42,583 nt of DNA. It comes from Fibrobacterota bacterium. Lineage in GTDB: Bacteria; Fibrobacterota; Fibrobacteria; UBA11236. The notes under the pieces are model-generated. The model was not told the DNA's origin, made no database searches, and saw only the letters and a program-made list of their open reading frames with translations. Every line of letters starts with the position of its first letter. Positions within the stretch are counted from its first letter, which is position 1. The stretch is from assembly GCA_028287505.1 (NCBI GenBank), contig JAQBPN010000078.1, forward strand, positions 1 to 42,583, given 5' to 3'. Shown here one piece after another: positions 26,067 to 33,902 of the stretch. The position numbers were made by a program, and so were the translations under genes.

Positions 26067-26123
26067 ACAAAAACGTAAACCGCCGCAAGATTACTTTCCG
26101 ACTACATGTCGCCTACCCGCCGC

Positions 26124-26513
26124 TTACCTGTGGACTACCGCGCGCATACCCTGGGCGGGGTCGCGGAACGACTGGATGCTCAAACGCTCTTCTCCCGCGT
26201 AACTGAAATGGAGTTTTCCGGGTCCGATAACCTCGAATCTGAAACGGGGGAGTTGGATCCGCACCAGCTTCATCAAGCGGCGGAGCCTGACCTCGAAATT
26301 CGTGGTCTTGGGCTGCACGAACAGTTCCCTGTCGCGCTTGAATTCCCGGTACTCGAAATACGTCCTGTTCTCATACACGTGATATTCGAGCAGCTTCTTA
26401 AGGATGCGCGCCGGCACGCCCTTGGTCAGGTAACAATGATTGCAGGAAATGCTATCGTCCAGCTCGTGGTAAAGGAAATCCAGTTCCCTGCTTGCAAGAA
26501 GACATAGTCCCAT
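26124..26513 (-). CDS. Unknown small exported protein
   Basis: 129 aa from ATG 26513 (147 aa from ATG 26567). The N-terminus MGLCLLASRELDFLYHE is hydrophobic and, with the longer start, would be a full signal sequence (SIFVIALRGLLMGLCLLA). A CNHCY pair occurs near residue 25. The middle is basic and aromatic (VYENRTYFEYREFKRDRELF) and the C-terminal half looks like beta strands with charged turns. No family is recognised. It has independent spacing from the downstream S74 gene (110 bp) and is divergent from the flagellin operon. The reading frame could be real or a chance frame; codon pattern is consistent with coding. Confidence 0.5.
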   Translation of the reverse strand: MGLCLLASRELDFLYHELDDSISCNHCYLTKGVPARILKKLLEYHVYENRTYFEYREFKRDRELFVQPKTTNFEVRLRRLMKLVRIQLPRFRFEVIGPGKLHFSYAGEERLSIQSFRDPAQGMRAVVHR

Positions 26514-26567
26514 TAGTAAACCCCGTAATGCGATTACGAAGATAGAACCGAGGCCGGATCGCAACAA

Positions 26568-26854
26568 GGATCGGTGCGTTGAATGCCCATTTCAAGCGTG
26601 CAGAATGTAAGTGGAAATAACCAGCAAAACGGGTGATTCAGAAAGAACTATTTCATCTCCTTTGGCGTTCCGACATGGAGCTTTGTGCCTGTCCCGGCGC
26701 GGCTCCGGACTCCTGGGGTTCCGGCCTTGGCTATGAATCCGGCTCCAGGGAAGTTTCCTCCCGGCGTCGGGCAGAAATTTCCGGATGTCGATCCGGACGG
26801 ACTGCGACGGGAATGCGAAAGACGAAAACGCCGCATAAAGCCCATTCGACCCGG
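26568..26854 (+). other. Flagellin upstream region
   Basis: Gene-free stretch before the flagellin promoter. The only structure seen is TCCGGA-TGTCGA-TCCGGA at 26780-26797, two copies of a hexamer palindrome about 60-75 bp upstream of the -24 element, a possible activator site. Short open frames on either strand here lack start signals. Confidence 0.5.
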
Positions 26855-26873
26855 TTGGCACCTACTTTGCTTT
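26855..26873 (+). promoter_or_regulatory. Sigma-54 promoter of fliC-fliW-csrA
   Basis: TTGGCAC-CTACT-TTGCTTTT: GG (26857-26858) and GC (26869-26870) are 10 nt apart and both halves match the consensus almost perfectly. Transcription would start near 26882, giving a leader of about 53 nt that contains the two GGA sites described below. Confidence 0.88.
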
Positions 26874-26891
26874 TAAAGGCCATTCAAGAGC

Positions 26892-26930
26892 CGCCAAGGA
26901 TTGGCGCCATCCGAAAAAGCCCAGGGAGGG
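26892..26930 (+). promoter_or_regulatory. Candidate CsrA-binding leader of flagellin mRNA
   Basis: A perfect 5-bp stem CGCCA/TGGCG (26892-26896, 26902-26906) presents AGGAT in its loop, the classic CsrA recognition form. A second GGA lies in the Shine-Dalgarno AGGGAGGG (26923-26930), 27 nt downstream. The same two-site layout controls hag in Bacillus subtilis, where CsrA blocks translation and FliW relieves it. Confidence 0.7.
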
Positions 26931-26934
26931 CCGC

Positions 26935-27804
26935 ATGTCCAGAATCAACCATAACATTTCGGCGATGATCACCGCGGGATCGCTGGCGCAGAACGATTCC
27001 GGCCTGGCCAAGTCCCTGGAACGCCTGTCCACGGGCCTTCGCATCAACCGCGCCGCCGATGACGTGGCCGGCCTTTCGGTTTCCGAAAAGATCCGCACCC
27101 AGGTGCGCGGCACCGCCGTGGCCATGCGCAACGCCGGCGATGGCATCGCCCTGTTGAACATCGCGGAAGGCGCCTGCAACGAGGTCTCCGAGATCCTGCA
27201 GCGCATGCGCGAACTGGCCATCCAATCCGACAACGACACATTCTCCACCACCGAGCGCGCCTATACGAACCAGGAGTTCCAGTCGCTGATGTCGGAAATC
27301 CAGCGCATCTCCCAAAGCACCCAGTACAACGGCATGACGCTGATGGACGGGGGCGCGGGCTCATTCGGCGTGACCGGGGGCAACAATTCCATCCTGCACA
27401 TAGGCGCGAACTTCAACGGGGGTAGCGTGCTGGGTACGGTGGATACCCTTCCGGTCAACATCCAGCCTATCACTCTGGGCGCCTTGGGGTTGCCCCAGGG
27501 AGCCATGTCCATTTCCAGCCGCGACGCGGCCTTCGCCGCCATCAGCGCCGTAGACGCGGCCATACGGTCCGTCAGCACGGTGCGCTCCAACCTGGGCGCC
27601 ATCATCAATCGCCTGGATCATGCGGTCAAGAACCTGGAGATCCAGGAAACCAACATGACTTCAGCCGAATCGGCCATCCGCGACGTGGACTTCGCCAAGG
27701 AGATGACCGAATTCACCCGCAACCAGATATTGACGCAGAGCGCGACATCCATGTTGTCCCAAGCCAACCAGGCTCCCCAGCGCGTCCTGGAACTCTTGAA
27801 ATAA
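26935..27804 (+). CDS. fliC: Flagellin
   Basis: 289-aa filament protein. The N-terminal D0/D1 helices show the signature INHNISAMITAG, LERLSTGLRINRAADDVAGL and MRNAGDGIALLNIAEGACNE. The C-terminal D1/D0 part has LGAIINRLDHAVKNLEIQETN, AESAIRDVDFAKEMTEFTRN and ILTQSATSMLSQANQAPQRV, ending in LELLK. The central variable region is short (about 135-200), so this is a compact flagellin. The start is ATG 26935 with AGGGAGGG 4 nt upstream. It heads an operon with fliW (18 bp gap) and csrA, so filament protein and its regulators are made together. Confidence 0.97.
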   Translation: MSRINHNISAMITAGSLAQNDSGLAKSLERLSTGLRINRAADDVAGLSVSEKIRTQVRGTAVAMRNAGDGIALLNIAEGACNEVSEILQRMRELAIQSDNDTFSTTERAYTNQEFQSLMSEIQRISQSTQYNGMTLMDGGAGSFGVTGGNNSILHIGANFNGGSVLGTVDTLPVNIQPITLGALGLPQGAMSISSRDAAFAAISAVDAAIRSVSTVRSNLGAIINRLDHAVKNLEIQETNMTSAESAIRDVDFAKEMTEFTRNQILTQSATSMLSQANQAPQRVLELLK

Positions 27805-27822
27805 CCACGCCGGTAAGGCATA

Positions 27823-28281
27823 ATGGATGACCTGGAAGGAACCCGGATCGGAATGAAAGAAACTCAGCAAATCACGTCGGGCGGCGTGCCGTGGACCACG
27901 GATCAGGTCATCAACTTTCCCGCCGGCATTCCCGGATTCGAGAATGCCCGCAGATTCATCATCATGTCCGTGCCCGAGCACCAGCCTTTCCACTGGATGG
28001 AATGCGTGGACGAAGGCAATACCATCCGCTTCGCCATCATCAATCCGCTTTCCTTCCGGCCCGACTATCAGCCCAAAATCAAGAAGGAGGAGCTGGCTTC
28101 CCTGAACATCCAGGATTCCAAGGAGCTGCTCCTCTATGTCATCGTCACCCTGCGCACCCCGTTGATGGAATCGACCGCCAATCTGATGGGGCCATTGTTC
28201 ATCAACATCCGGGAAAAAGTCGGGAAGCAAATCATTATCGAAAACGATGCGTATTCGTTACGGGAACGGATCATTCCCTGA
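27823..28281 (+). CDS. fliW: Flagellar assembly factor FliW
   Basis: 152-aa cytoplasmic protein that binds both flagellin and CsrA; when flagellin is exported, freed FliW sequesters CsrA and relieves repression of flagellin translation. Family features: [16 protein letters not shown] near the N-terminus, [42 protein letters not shown] and a [15 protein letters not shown] end. ATG 27823 and ATG 27853 are both possible; the second has GGATCGGA before it and would give 142 residues, close to typical length. The stop overlaps the csrA start (TGATG). Confidence 0.95.
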   Translation: MDDLEGTRIGMKETQQITSGGVPWTTDQVINFPAGIPGFENARRFIIMSVPEHQPFHWMECVDEGNTIRFAIINPLSFRPDYQPKIKKEELASLNIQDSKELLLYVIVTLRTPLMESTANLMGPLFINIREKVGKQIIIENDAYSLRERIIP

Positions 28282-28514
28282 TGCTCATCCTCACACGCAA
28301 GGTGGGCGAATCCATCCGCATCAACGACAACATCTGCATCACCATCGTGGACATGGACGGAAAGAACATCAAGATCGGCATCGAAGCGCCGAAGGAGATT
28401 TCCATCCACCGCGAGGAGGTGTTCAAACGCATCAAGGAAGAAAACCAGAAAGCCGCGACCGGCGGCGGGGACGGGGACTTGGGAGCGTTGTCGGACCTGT
28501 TCAAGAAGAAGTGA
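28281..28514 (+). CDS. csrA: Carbon storage regulator CsrA
   Basis: 77-aa RNA-binding dimer. [20 protein letters not shown] is the textbook N-terminus; [21 protein letters not shown] contains the conserved Arg44-equivalent region used to bind GGA motifs. The C-terminal tail (about 15 residues, Gly/Asp-rich then FKKK) is longer than in enteric CsrA, as often in FliW-regulated homologues where the tail contacts FliW. ATG 28281 overlaps the fliW stop by 1 nt. Its likely target is the flagellin leader of the same operon. Repeat copy 3 follows 49 bp after the stop. Confidence 0.96.
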   Translation: MLILTRKVGESIRINDNICITIVDMDGKNIKIGIEAPKEISIHREEVFKRIKEENQKAATGGGDGDLGALSDLFKKK

Positions 28515-28563
28515 CGGGGCAAGCGCAACTGTACTGGATACTGTGGCGCTACTAGTTAGATCT

Positions 28564-28711
28564 CGTCGGGCGTCGGGCGACCGGCGCGTACGACATTAAC
28601 ACTTAAAAAAAGTAGCTTGGCGCCTCGGCGTCGGGCGTAAAGAAAAAAGAAACCAGGAAAAGATTTCCTGGTTTTTCTTTACGCCCGACGCCCGACGCCC
28701 GTCGCCCGACG
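28564..28711. repeat. Palindromic heptad intergenic element, copy 3
   Basis: 148 bp between convergent csrA (+) and the minus-strand gene at 28781. Order: two heptads (28564-28579), a 46-nt internal segment (28580-28625) with CGCGTACGA and TAGCTTGGCG, a partial arm CGGCGTCGGGCG, an inner hairpin with CCAGGAAA core (28651-28673), then four heptads with one substitution (28682-28711) and the flank GACGAAATG. The reverse complement of copy 2 has the same parts in the same order, so copies 2 and 3 are the same element in opposite orientation. Confidence 0.88.
28651..28680. terminator. Bidirectional terminator in repeat copy 3
   Basis: AACCAGGAAA (28651-28660) and TTTCCTGGTT (28664-28673) form a perfect 10-bp stem with a 3-nt loop, followed by TTTCTTT and preceded by an A-rich run. 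It should stop csrA transcription and, in reverse, that of the minus-strand gene. Confidence 0.8.
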
Positions 28712-28780
28712 AAATGTTTCAAAGGGCGATGCCGCTGCGAGTCTCTGGAATGTCGACCTTGCGGTCTTGGGGGGTCGGTC

Positions 28781-29251
28781 TTACTTGCCGGTGAAGACGA
28801 GCTTCTTGGTCATCTCACCCTGGGCGGTCCGTACCGTAAGGTAGACGAAGCCGGTGCTCATGCCCTGCAGGGGCACCACTTCCATGGCGCGCTCGGAATC
28901 CAGATGGTAGACCTGCTGCCCGCGCGAGTTGTACACGAAAATCGCGGCCGGGCGGTTGAGATAGACGCGCAATGCGGTTTGGGCGATGAAGGCGTCCGCA
29001 AGGATGGGCTTGGAGGCGCTATTGGCGGGCTCGGAAGCGGGGTCTACCGTACCTTGTGCGTTACCTGGGGTCGCGGGTTCTCCGCCGGAAACCTGGGGAA
29101 GCTGCGCCGCCTTGGGCTTGATGGCCTTGGCGGGAGCCGTTATCGCCGGTTTGGCGGGAACGAGCGCAGGAGATCCGGAGGCTGACCATGCCAGGTCGGC
29201 CGCCCAAAGGGAAATAAATCCCAGTGACCGTAAGGAAAACCGCTTCGCCAT
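28781..29251 (-). CDS. Small secreted protein with sorting-domain-like C-terminus
   Basis: 156 aa. A signal sequence (SLGFISLWAADLAWSA) is followed by a Pro/Ala/Lys-rich linker of about 65 residues and a C-terminal beta domain: LRVYLNRPAAIFVYNSRGQQ, then VVPLQGMSTGFVYLTVRTAQ and the ending MTKKLVFTGK. That pattern (G..V, L..L..G.Y...V, K.V) resembles type IX secretion sorting domains, yet there is no cargo domain before it, only the linker. It may be a minimal surface protein or an accessory of the sorting system. ATG 29251 is the only good start at the signal peptide. Function unknown. Confidence 0.7.
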   Translation of the reverse strand: MAKRFSLRSLGFISLWAADLAWSASGSPALVPAKPAITAPAKAIKPKAAQLPQVSGGEPATPGNAQGTVDPASEPANSASKPILADAFIAQTALRVYLNRPAAIFVYNSRGQQVYHLDSERAMEVVPLQGMSTGFVYLTVRTAQGEMTKKLVFTGK

Positions 29252-29283
29252 ATTCCCATTATGCCTTTTTTTTACCGGAAATG

Positions 29284-30177
29284 CTAGTTTGCCCGGGAAG
29301 AATTTTGTATGGCTTGTGTTTTTTGAGAGCCGGACTTTCCGGCCGATTTCGGCTTTTCCGCGGAAAACAGGCTTTTGAGCAGGCCGGAGGCTTTTTCCGA
29401 GTAAAAGGAAAAGTCATGCTCGCCATCCGGAAAGTAGTGAAGATGAGCGTTGGGATACAGTTTTTCCCATTGTTGCAGGTAGGGCACAACCTGGTCCGGG
29501 GGAAATAACCGGTCCCGGCCGCCCTGCAGGAAGTCCCAGGTGCCTTGGGCAAAGCGCGCTTGGCCGGGCAGCGATTCCAAAGGGAGCACAAGCTGCGGTG
29601 CGCTGGAAATGAGCACCCGGCGATTGAGCGCATGTCCGCCTTGCAGACTGTAGGCGATCACTCCCAGGTTTCCATCCGAGACGCCCACCATGTTGATGTC
29701 CGCGGTGTCCAAGGCATAGTGGGCCGACATATAGTCGATCAGGGCATCGATATGGGCTATGCCCTGGGGTGTAGGCCACTCCTGGCCGGCGAAGGCGGAG
29801 GGGCTGCACAGGTAATACCCGGCCGGGTCCACGAAGGGAAGCAAGGCGCGATGGGCTTCCAGGCCTTTTTCCCGGTTCTGGCTGCGCATGCCCCCATGCA
29901 ACCAGACGATGAGGCCGGGCTTACGCCGGGATTTTCCCACCGCTTTTGCGCCCGATTTCGCGGCCGGCAGGGTGATGCCGCAGGCATTGCTGTCCGGGCC
30001 CAGGCGCAGGTGCAGGGCGGGCGGGGCCTGGACGGATGGGGATGCGGGAGTAACCGGAGGGTTACTGGAAGCGGGGGCCGCCGAGGATGCGGATGGGGCC
30101 GTCAGCAAGGCGATGGAAAAAGCGCAAACGGGGAGAATGCGGAATTTCGCGGGGGAAAAAAGAAACCGGCGGAGCAT
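29284..30177 (-). CDS. Secreted alpha/beta hydrolase (esterase/polyhydroxyalkanoate depolymerase-like)
   Basis: 297-aa exported serine hydrolase. After the signal peptide (LPVCAFSIALLTAPSASSA) and a Pro/Ser-rich linker comes an alpha/beta fold: oxyanion-hole strand LIVWLHGGM, nucleophile elbow GVSDGN, acid in LQGGRDRLFP and catalytic His in DGEHDFSF. The architecture is like esterase or polymer depolymerase families with small lids, but no substrate can be named. A Ser/Lys-rich tail of 25 residues follows. ATG 30177 is preferred over TTG 30183; there is no clear Shine-Dalgarno. It begins 58 bp after the stop of the Spy-like gene upstream. Confidence 0.83.
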   Translation of the reverse strand: MLRRFLFSPAKFRILPVCAFSIALLTAPSASSAAPASSNPPVTPASPSVQAPPALHLRLGPDSNACGITLPAAKSGAKAVGKSRRKPGLIVWLHGGMRSQNREKGLEAHRALLPFVDPAGYYLCSPSAFAGQEWPTPQGIAHIDALIDYMSAHYALDTADINMVGVSDGNLGVIAYSLQGGHALNRRVLISSAPQLVLPLESLPGQARFAQGTWDFLQGGRDRLFPPDQVVPYLQQWEKLYPNAHLHYFPDGEHDFSFYSEKASGLLKSLFSAEKPKSAGKSGSQKTQAIQNSSRAN

Positions 30178-30235
30178 GGCCAAAAGATAGCCATAACCCG
30201 CGCCGGTGGGACGATCCGGGCGATTGGATACTGGT

Positions 30236-30874
30236 CTACTCGTTTCCGCCCTTATCGTCTTTGCCGTCTCTCCCCTTCCTGAAATTCTTCCGATCGTTCT
30301 GCATTTCCTCTTTCCAGGCCTTGCGTTTTTCGATGAACTCTTCCTGGAGATCCATCAGCTTGGCATGCTGTTCCGCCGTCAGGCTCCCGAGCAGCTGGGT
30401 CATGTTCTCGACCTTCTGCAGGGTCATCCTTTTCTCGACGTCGGCGATCTTCTCGGCCAGCTTCATGGCATCGGCCTTTTTCACCGGATAAGTGCTCAGG
30501 ATGTTCTTCAGATCCAACTCCAGCATGGCCTTTTCGCTATGGAGCTGGATTTTCTTCTTTTGGGCCGCGAGGCGGTCTTCCTTCAGTTTCCGTTCCTGAT
30601 CGGGAGACAGGTGCAACTCGCGCATCATGTGCGGATTGAATCCCATTCCGACTCCGCCGTGGTCTCCCGGTCCGCCGGGACCGCCCGGGCCTCCGGGCTC
30701 GTCCCGGAAATCGCCCGGCTGCGCCTGCACGGCCATGCTCAGGGCCAGCACCAGCGCGGCTCCCATGCCCATGATCCGGATTCCGCGTCCGCGGCCAACG
30801 CGTCCCATCATACCGGGTCCGCGGCTTCCGCGGCCGCGACCGACGCGGTCCACGACCTCATTCGCTTGCTTCAC
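30236..30874 (-). CDS. Spy/CpxP-like periplasmic protein
   Basis: 212 aa. A long Arg/Gly-rich N-terminus precedes the hydrophobic signal (MGMGAALVLALSMAVQAQ). A Gly/Pro-rich spacer (PGGPGGPGGPGDHGG) leads to a helical domain with LHLSPDQERKLKE and LGSLTAEQHAKLMDLQEEF, two copies of the LTxxQ-type motif of the Spy/CpxP family, whose members act as periplasmic chaperones or metal/stress sensors. The C-terminus is highly charged. Its start overlaps the stop of the anti-sigma gene by 4 nt, so it is the third gene of the sigma-factor operon and a likely envelope-stress effector or sensor for it. Confidence 0.82.
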   Translation of the reverse strand: MKQANEVVDRVGRGRGSRGPGMMGRVGRGRGIRIMGMGAALVLALSMAVQAQPGDFRDEPGGPGGPGGPGDHGGVGMGFNPHMMRELHLSPDQERKLKEDRLAAQKKKIQLHSEKAMLELDLKNILSTYPVKKADAMKLAEKIADVEKRMTLQKVENMTQLLGSLTAEQHAKLMDLQEEFIEKRKAWKEEMQNDRKNFRKGRDGKDDKGGNE

Positions 30875-31236
30875 AAAACCTCCTCGGCCTCATCGGCCTC
30901 CAAATCGATTTCTCCAAGATCCGCGTGCCATCCCAGCAACTCCGGATCGACCAGTTCCAATTGCTCAGAGTCCGCCGCATCGGCCGCCACGGCGGAAACG
31001 GAGGTAACCGCCACTTGTTTGGGCTTATGCTGCATGAAAAGTCCCAGCCCCAGGCATCCGACGGCCAATACCACCGAGGCCGCCACCCGCAAGATCGGGC
31101 TTTGCCAGAAGGCGGCGCCGCGCCCTCCTTTGCTTCCGGCGGAGGGCAACTCCACCTGCGCCTCGATTAACCGCCAGAGTCCCGGCGAGGGAGTGAGGCG
31201 TTCCGCGTCCTGGAACAGCTGCCTATACTTTTTCAA
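30871..31236 (-). CDS. Putative anti-sigma factor
   Basis: 121 aa with one membrane segment (ILRVAASVVLAVGCLGLGLF, about 48-67). The cytoplasmic N-terminus (RQLFQDAERLTPSPGLWRLI) is short and helical, and the outside C-terminus is acidic (DLGEIDLEADEAEEVL). No zinc HxxxCxxC motif is present, so it is not a ZAS-type anti-sigma. The call depends on position: it overlaps the ECF sigma gene by 14 nt at its start and the Spy-like gene by 4 nt at its end. In Cnr/RpoE-type systems this gene order is sigma, membrane anti-sigma, periplasmic sensor. Confidence 0.72.
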   Translation of the reverse strand: MKKYRQLFQDAERLTPSPGLWRLIEAQVELPSAGSKGGRGAAFWQSPILRVAASVVLAVGCLGLGLFMQHKPKQVAVTSVSAVAADAADSEQLELVDPELLGWHADLGEIDLEADEAEEVL

Positions 31237-31774
31237 ATTTGGCCTCCTTTTCCAGGTACTCTTTGACCCGGTCGCGCGCCCGCGACAATTTGGACTTGAG
31301 GGTGCCTTCCGGCAGCCCGAAGATTTCCATCAGCTCCTTGAGAGGCACGCCCTCTCCCTCCTTCAGCCAAAGGAGCGAGCGGGTTTCCGCATCCAGCACC
31401 GCGAGCGCCTTGCCCAGCAAATCCGAAAGCTCCACCGAGGTTCCCGATCCGCGCGGGGCCAAGGCCTCGGCGTTCTCCCATTCCAGCTTGTTCCGGTTCT
31501 TGGCCTGCTGTAAACGGTTCAGGCACATATTGTGCGCCACCCGGTACAGCCAGGTTCCCAATGCGCTCTCTCCGCGGAACTCGGAGATGATGTCCGGAAG
31601 CTTCAGGAATACATCCTGCACCACGTCCTCGGCCTGTTCCCGGGAAAGCAGGATCCTGAAACACTGATTCAGGATTCGTTGGGAATAGGTTTGATAGATC
31701 CAATGCAATCCCTCCAGCCGGCCTTCGCGCAGCTGCTCGATGCTTTTCTTTTCCGGTCCGAACCAATTCACCAT
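31223..31774 (-). CDS. ECF-family RNA polymerase sigma factor
   Basis: 183 aa. Region 2 shows RILLSREQAEDVVQDVFLKL, the classic DA/ED-VQDVF core, then GTWLYRVAHNMCLNRLQQ for -10 recognition. Region 4 shows LGKALAVLDAETRSLLWLKE, LKELMEIFGLPEGTLKSKLS and RARDRVKEYL, the helix-turn-helix for -35 recognition. ATG 31774 fits the usual ECF length; the reading frame stays open to 31972 but those residues look non-coding. It leads an operon with the membrane anti-sigma and the Spy-like protein, so envelope stress is the probable trigger. No autoregulatory promoter was identified with confidence. Confidence 0.92.
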   Translation of the reverse strand: MVNWFGPEKKSIEQLREGRLEGLHWIYQTYSQRILNQCFRILLSREQAEDVVQDVFLKLPDIISEFRGESALGTWLYRVAHNMCLNRLQQAKNRNKLEWENAEALAPRGSGTSVELSDLLGKALAVLDAETRSLLWLKEGEGVPLKELMEIFGLPEGTLKSKLSRARDRVKEYLEKEAKFEKV

Positions 31775-32193
31775 CGGCGACTCGGTACGGCGGATTCCTG
31801 TTTCGGATTCACGGGCACAAGGATAAATTACACTCCCCGCCGGGCTTCCGAGGGGTGCGGCGGAAATCCTCCGCCGCACATTCTCTTCTGCCGTAATTCC
31901 AAATTTAGACCGCCCGCGCCAAACCTTGGTTCCCGGATTCTTCCCGTTATCGGAAAAAATGATTTTGATCACGATTTTTGGGAGATTGGGAGTGGGAAAC
32001 CGGAGTGAAAATGCCGGGAGAGCCTGGATTCATGGGGATTTCCGGCAGCGTGCCGCGTTATCGTCGCGATGATTTGCATGGCGCGGATTGTCCCGGTCGA
32101 GTACAATGGTTTGGTCTTTGGGAGTGAAGTTCCGCGCGCTTTCAACCGCCCCAAGCGGCTGGCGCGGACCGGAAAAAAAACGGGAGGACATAT
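31775..32193. other. Divergent intergenic region between ECF sigma and DUF1800 genes
   Basis: About 420 bp with promoters for both directions presumably inside. I see a GATCACGATTTTT AT-rich block near 31965 and a palindrome CGGCA-GCG-TGCCG at 32043-32055, but no convincing -35/-10 or sigma-54 match and no small gene. Confidence 0.4.
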
Positions 32194-33888
32194 ATGGACA
32201 GACGCACCATGCTGGCCAAGACTTCGGGTTCGGCCGCCTTGGCCGGGGATCCGGCCTTTGCCAGATACGCCAACGCCGCGCTCCCCAAGCGCGCCGCAGT
32301 GACGGCAGGCCTGGAGCCCTTCGCGGGGGCCTGGGACAAACGCCACGCTTCGCATCTTTTGCGCCGGGTCCTGTTCGGGTTCGCCAAGGCGGATTTGGAC
32401 AAGGCTCTGTCGCTGAACTCGGCCAATTGCGTGGATGCCTTGCTGGACGTGGCGGAGGAAACCCTGCCGCCTCCCGTTTCCACGGATGCGGGCGATACCG
32501 GCGTGACCGTGGGTCAGACCTGGACCACCGTCGCCTATGACGGCAACTTCAACGGCACGCGCCAACGTTCCCTGCAGAACTGGTGGATGGCCCTGATCCT
32601 GGGCCGGAAATTCTCGGCGCGGGAAAAGCTGATCCTGTTCTGGCACAACCACCTGGCCACGGAGCTGGACGTGGTGGGCGATCCCAAGTACGCGTATATG
32701 CACCATCTGCTGTTGCGGAAGAATGCGGTCGGCAATTTCCGGGATCTGGTGCGGCAGATCACCGTCGATCCCGCCATGCTGCAATACCTGAACGGGGACA
32801 GCAACACCAACACCAATCCCAACGAAAACTACGGCCGCGAGCTGCAGGAACTGTTCACGGTGGGAAAGGGGCCGGAAACCGCCGCCGGCAACTATACCAA
32901 CTATACCGAAGAGGACGTGAAGGCCGCGGCCCGGGTGCTGACGGGATGGCGGGACGTGCGGGATACGCCCACGGCGGAATTCCAGGACAAGAAGCACGAC
33001 GTCAAGGACAAGGTCTTCTCGGCCGCCTACGGGAACACGGTCATCACCGGCAGGGCGGGAACGGATGCGGGAACCCTGGAGCTGGACGACCTCATCAAGA
33101 TGATTTTCGCCCAGACCGAGACCGCGAAATACTTCTGCCGCAAACTGTACCGGTTCTTCGTGTACTACGCCATCGACGCCACCGTGGAGGCGAACATCAT
33201 CGCCCCCTTGGCGGACCAATTGATGAAGGCGGACTACGATATCAAGCCCGTGCTCGCCACCTTGTTCAAGAGCGCCCACTTCCATGACGCCGCCAACCTG
33301 GGCTGCCAGATCAAGACGCCCATGGACGTGGTGGCGGGAACCCTCAGCCTATTGGAAGCGGCGCTTCCGGACGGCGCGGACCCGATCAAGCAATACACCC
33401 TGATGGCGCTGATGGTGGGCGAAGCCTCCCGCATGCAGTTGGAGATCGGCAATCCTCCCAACGTCGCGGGCTGGTCGGCCTATTACCAGGATCCGGTCTT
33501 CTACGAAGTGTGGATCAATTCGGACACCCTGCCCCGCCGGGTCCAGTTCACGGATAAGCTGGCTTCCGCCAAGGGCTACGGTTATCCCACGGGCAACGCC
33601 ATCACCACCGATGTGCTGGCGCTGGCCAACGCCACGTCCAAGCCGGGAACGGTGGACACGCTCGTCTCCGAGCTGGCCGCGATCTTCTACCCCATCACCC
33701 TCACGGACGTCCAGATCAAGTACCTGAAGGACGTGATGCTTTCGGGCCTGCCCGAATACGAATGGGGCGTGGAATGGGACGATTACGTGGCCGCGCCTGC
33801 GGACGCGACGAAGATCAAACCGGTGGAAACTCGCCTCAGGGCCCTGTTCGGGGCCATGATGCAATTGGCGGAGTTCCAATTATGCTAG
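32194..33888 (+). CDS. DUF1800 domain protein
   Basis: 564 aa. The N-terminal block AWDKRHASHLLRRVLFGF is the hallmark of DUF1800, followed by LILFWHNHLATELDV, HHLLLRKNAVGNFRDLV, the ITVDPAMLQYLNG motif, NPNENYGRELQELFTVG and the ARVLTGWR segment, all family features. The start is ATG 32194 with GGGAGGA 5 nt upstream; the N-terminus MDRRTMLAKTSGSAAL resembles a Tat-type leader but has only RR without a strong hydrophobic stretch. Its stop lies 14 bp before the DUF1501 start. These two are a widely conserved pair whose biochemical role remains unclear; the pair is probably exported and works as one unit. Confidence 0.93.
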   Translation: MDRRTMLAKTSGSAALAGDPAFARYANAALPKRAAVTAGLEPFAGAWDKRHASHLLRRVLFGFAKADLDKALSLNSANCVDALLDVAEETLPPPVSTDAGDTGVTVGQTWTTVAYDGNFNGTRQRSLQNWWMALILGRKFSAREKLILFWHNHLATELDVVGDPKYAYMHHLLLRKNAVGNFRDLVRQITVDPAMLQYLNGDSNTNTNPNENYGRELQELFTVGKGPETAAGNYTNYTEEDVKAAARVLTGWRDVRDTPTAEFQDKKHDVKDKVFSAAYGNTVITGRAGTDAGTLELDDLIKMIFAQTETAKYFCRKLYRFFVYYAIDATVEANIIAPLADQLMKADYDIKPVLATLFKSAHFHDAANLGCQIKTPMDVVAGTLSLLEAALPDGADPIKQYTLMALMVGEASRMQLEIGNPPNVAGWSAYYQDPVFYEVWINSDTLPRRVQFTDKLASAKGYGYPTGNAITTDVLALANATSKPGTVDTLVSELAAIFYPITLTDVQIKYLKDVMLSGLPEYEWGVEWDDYVAAPADATKIKPVETRLRALFGAMMQLAEFQLC

Positions 33889-33902
33889 AAGGGAAATCCG
33901 GC

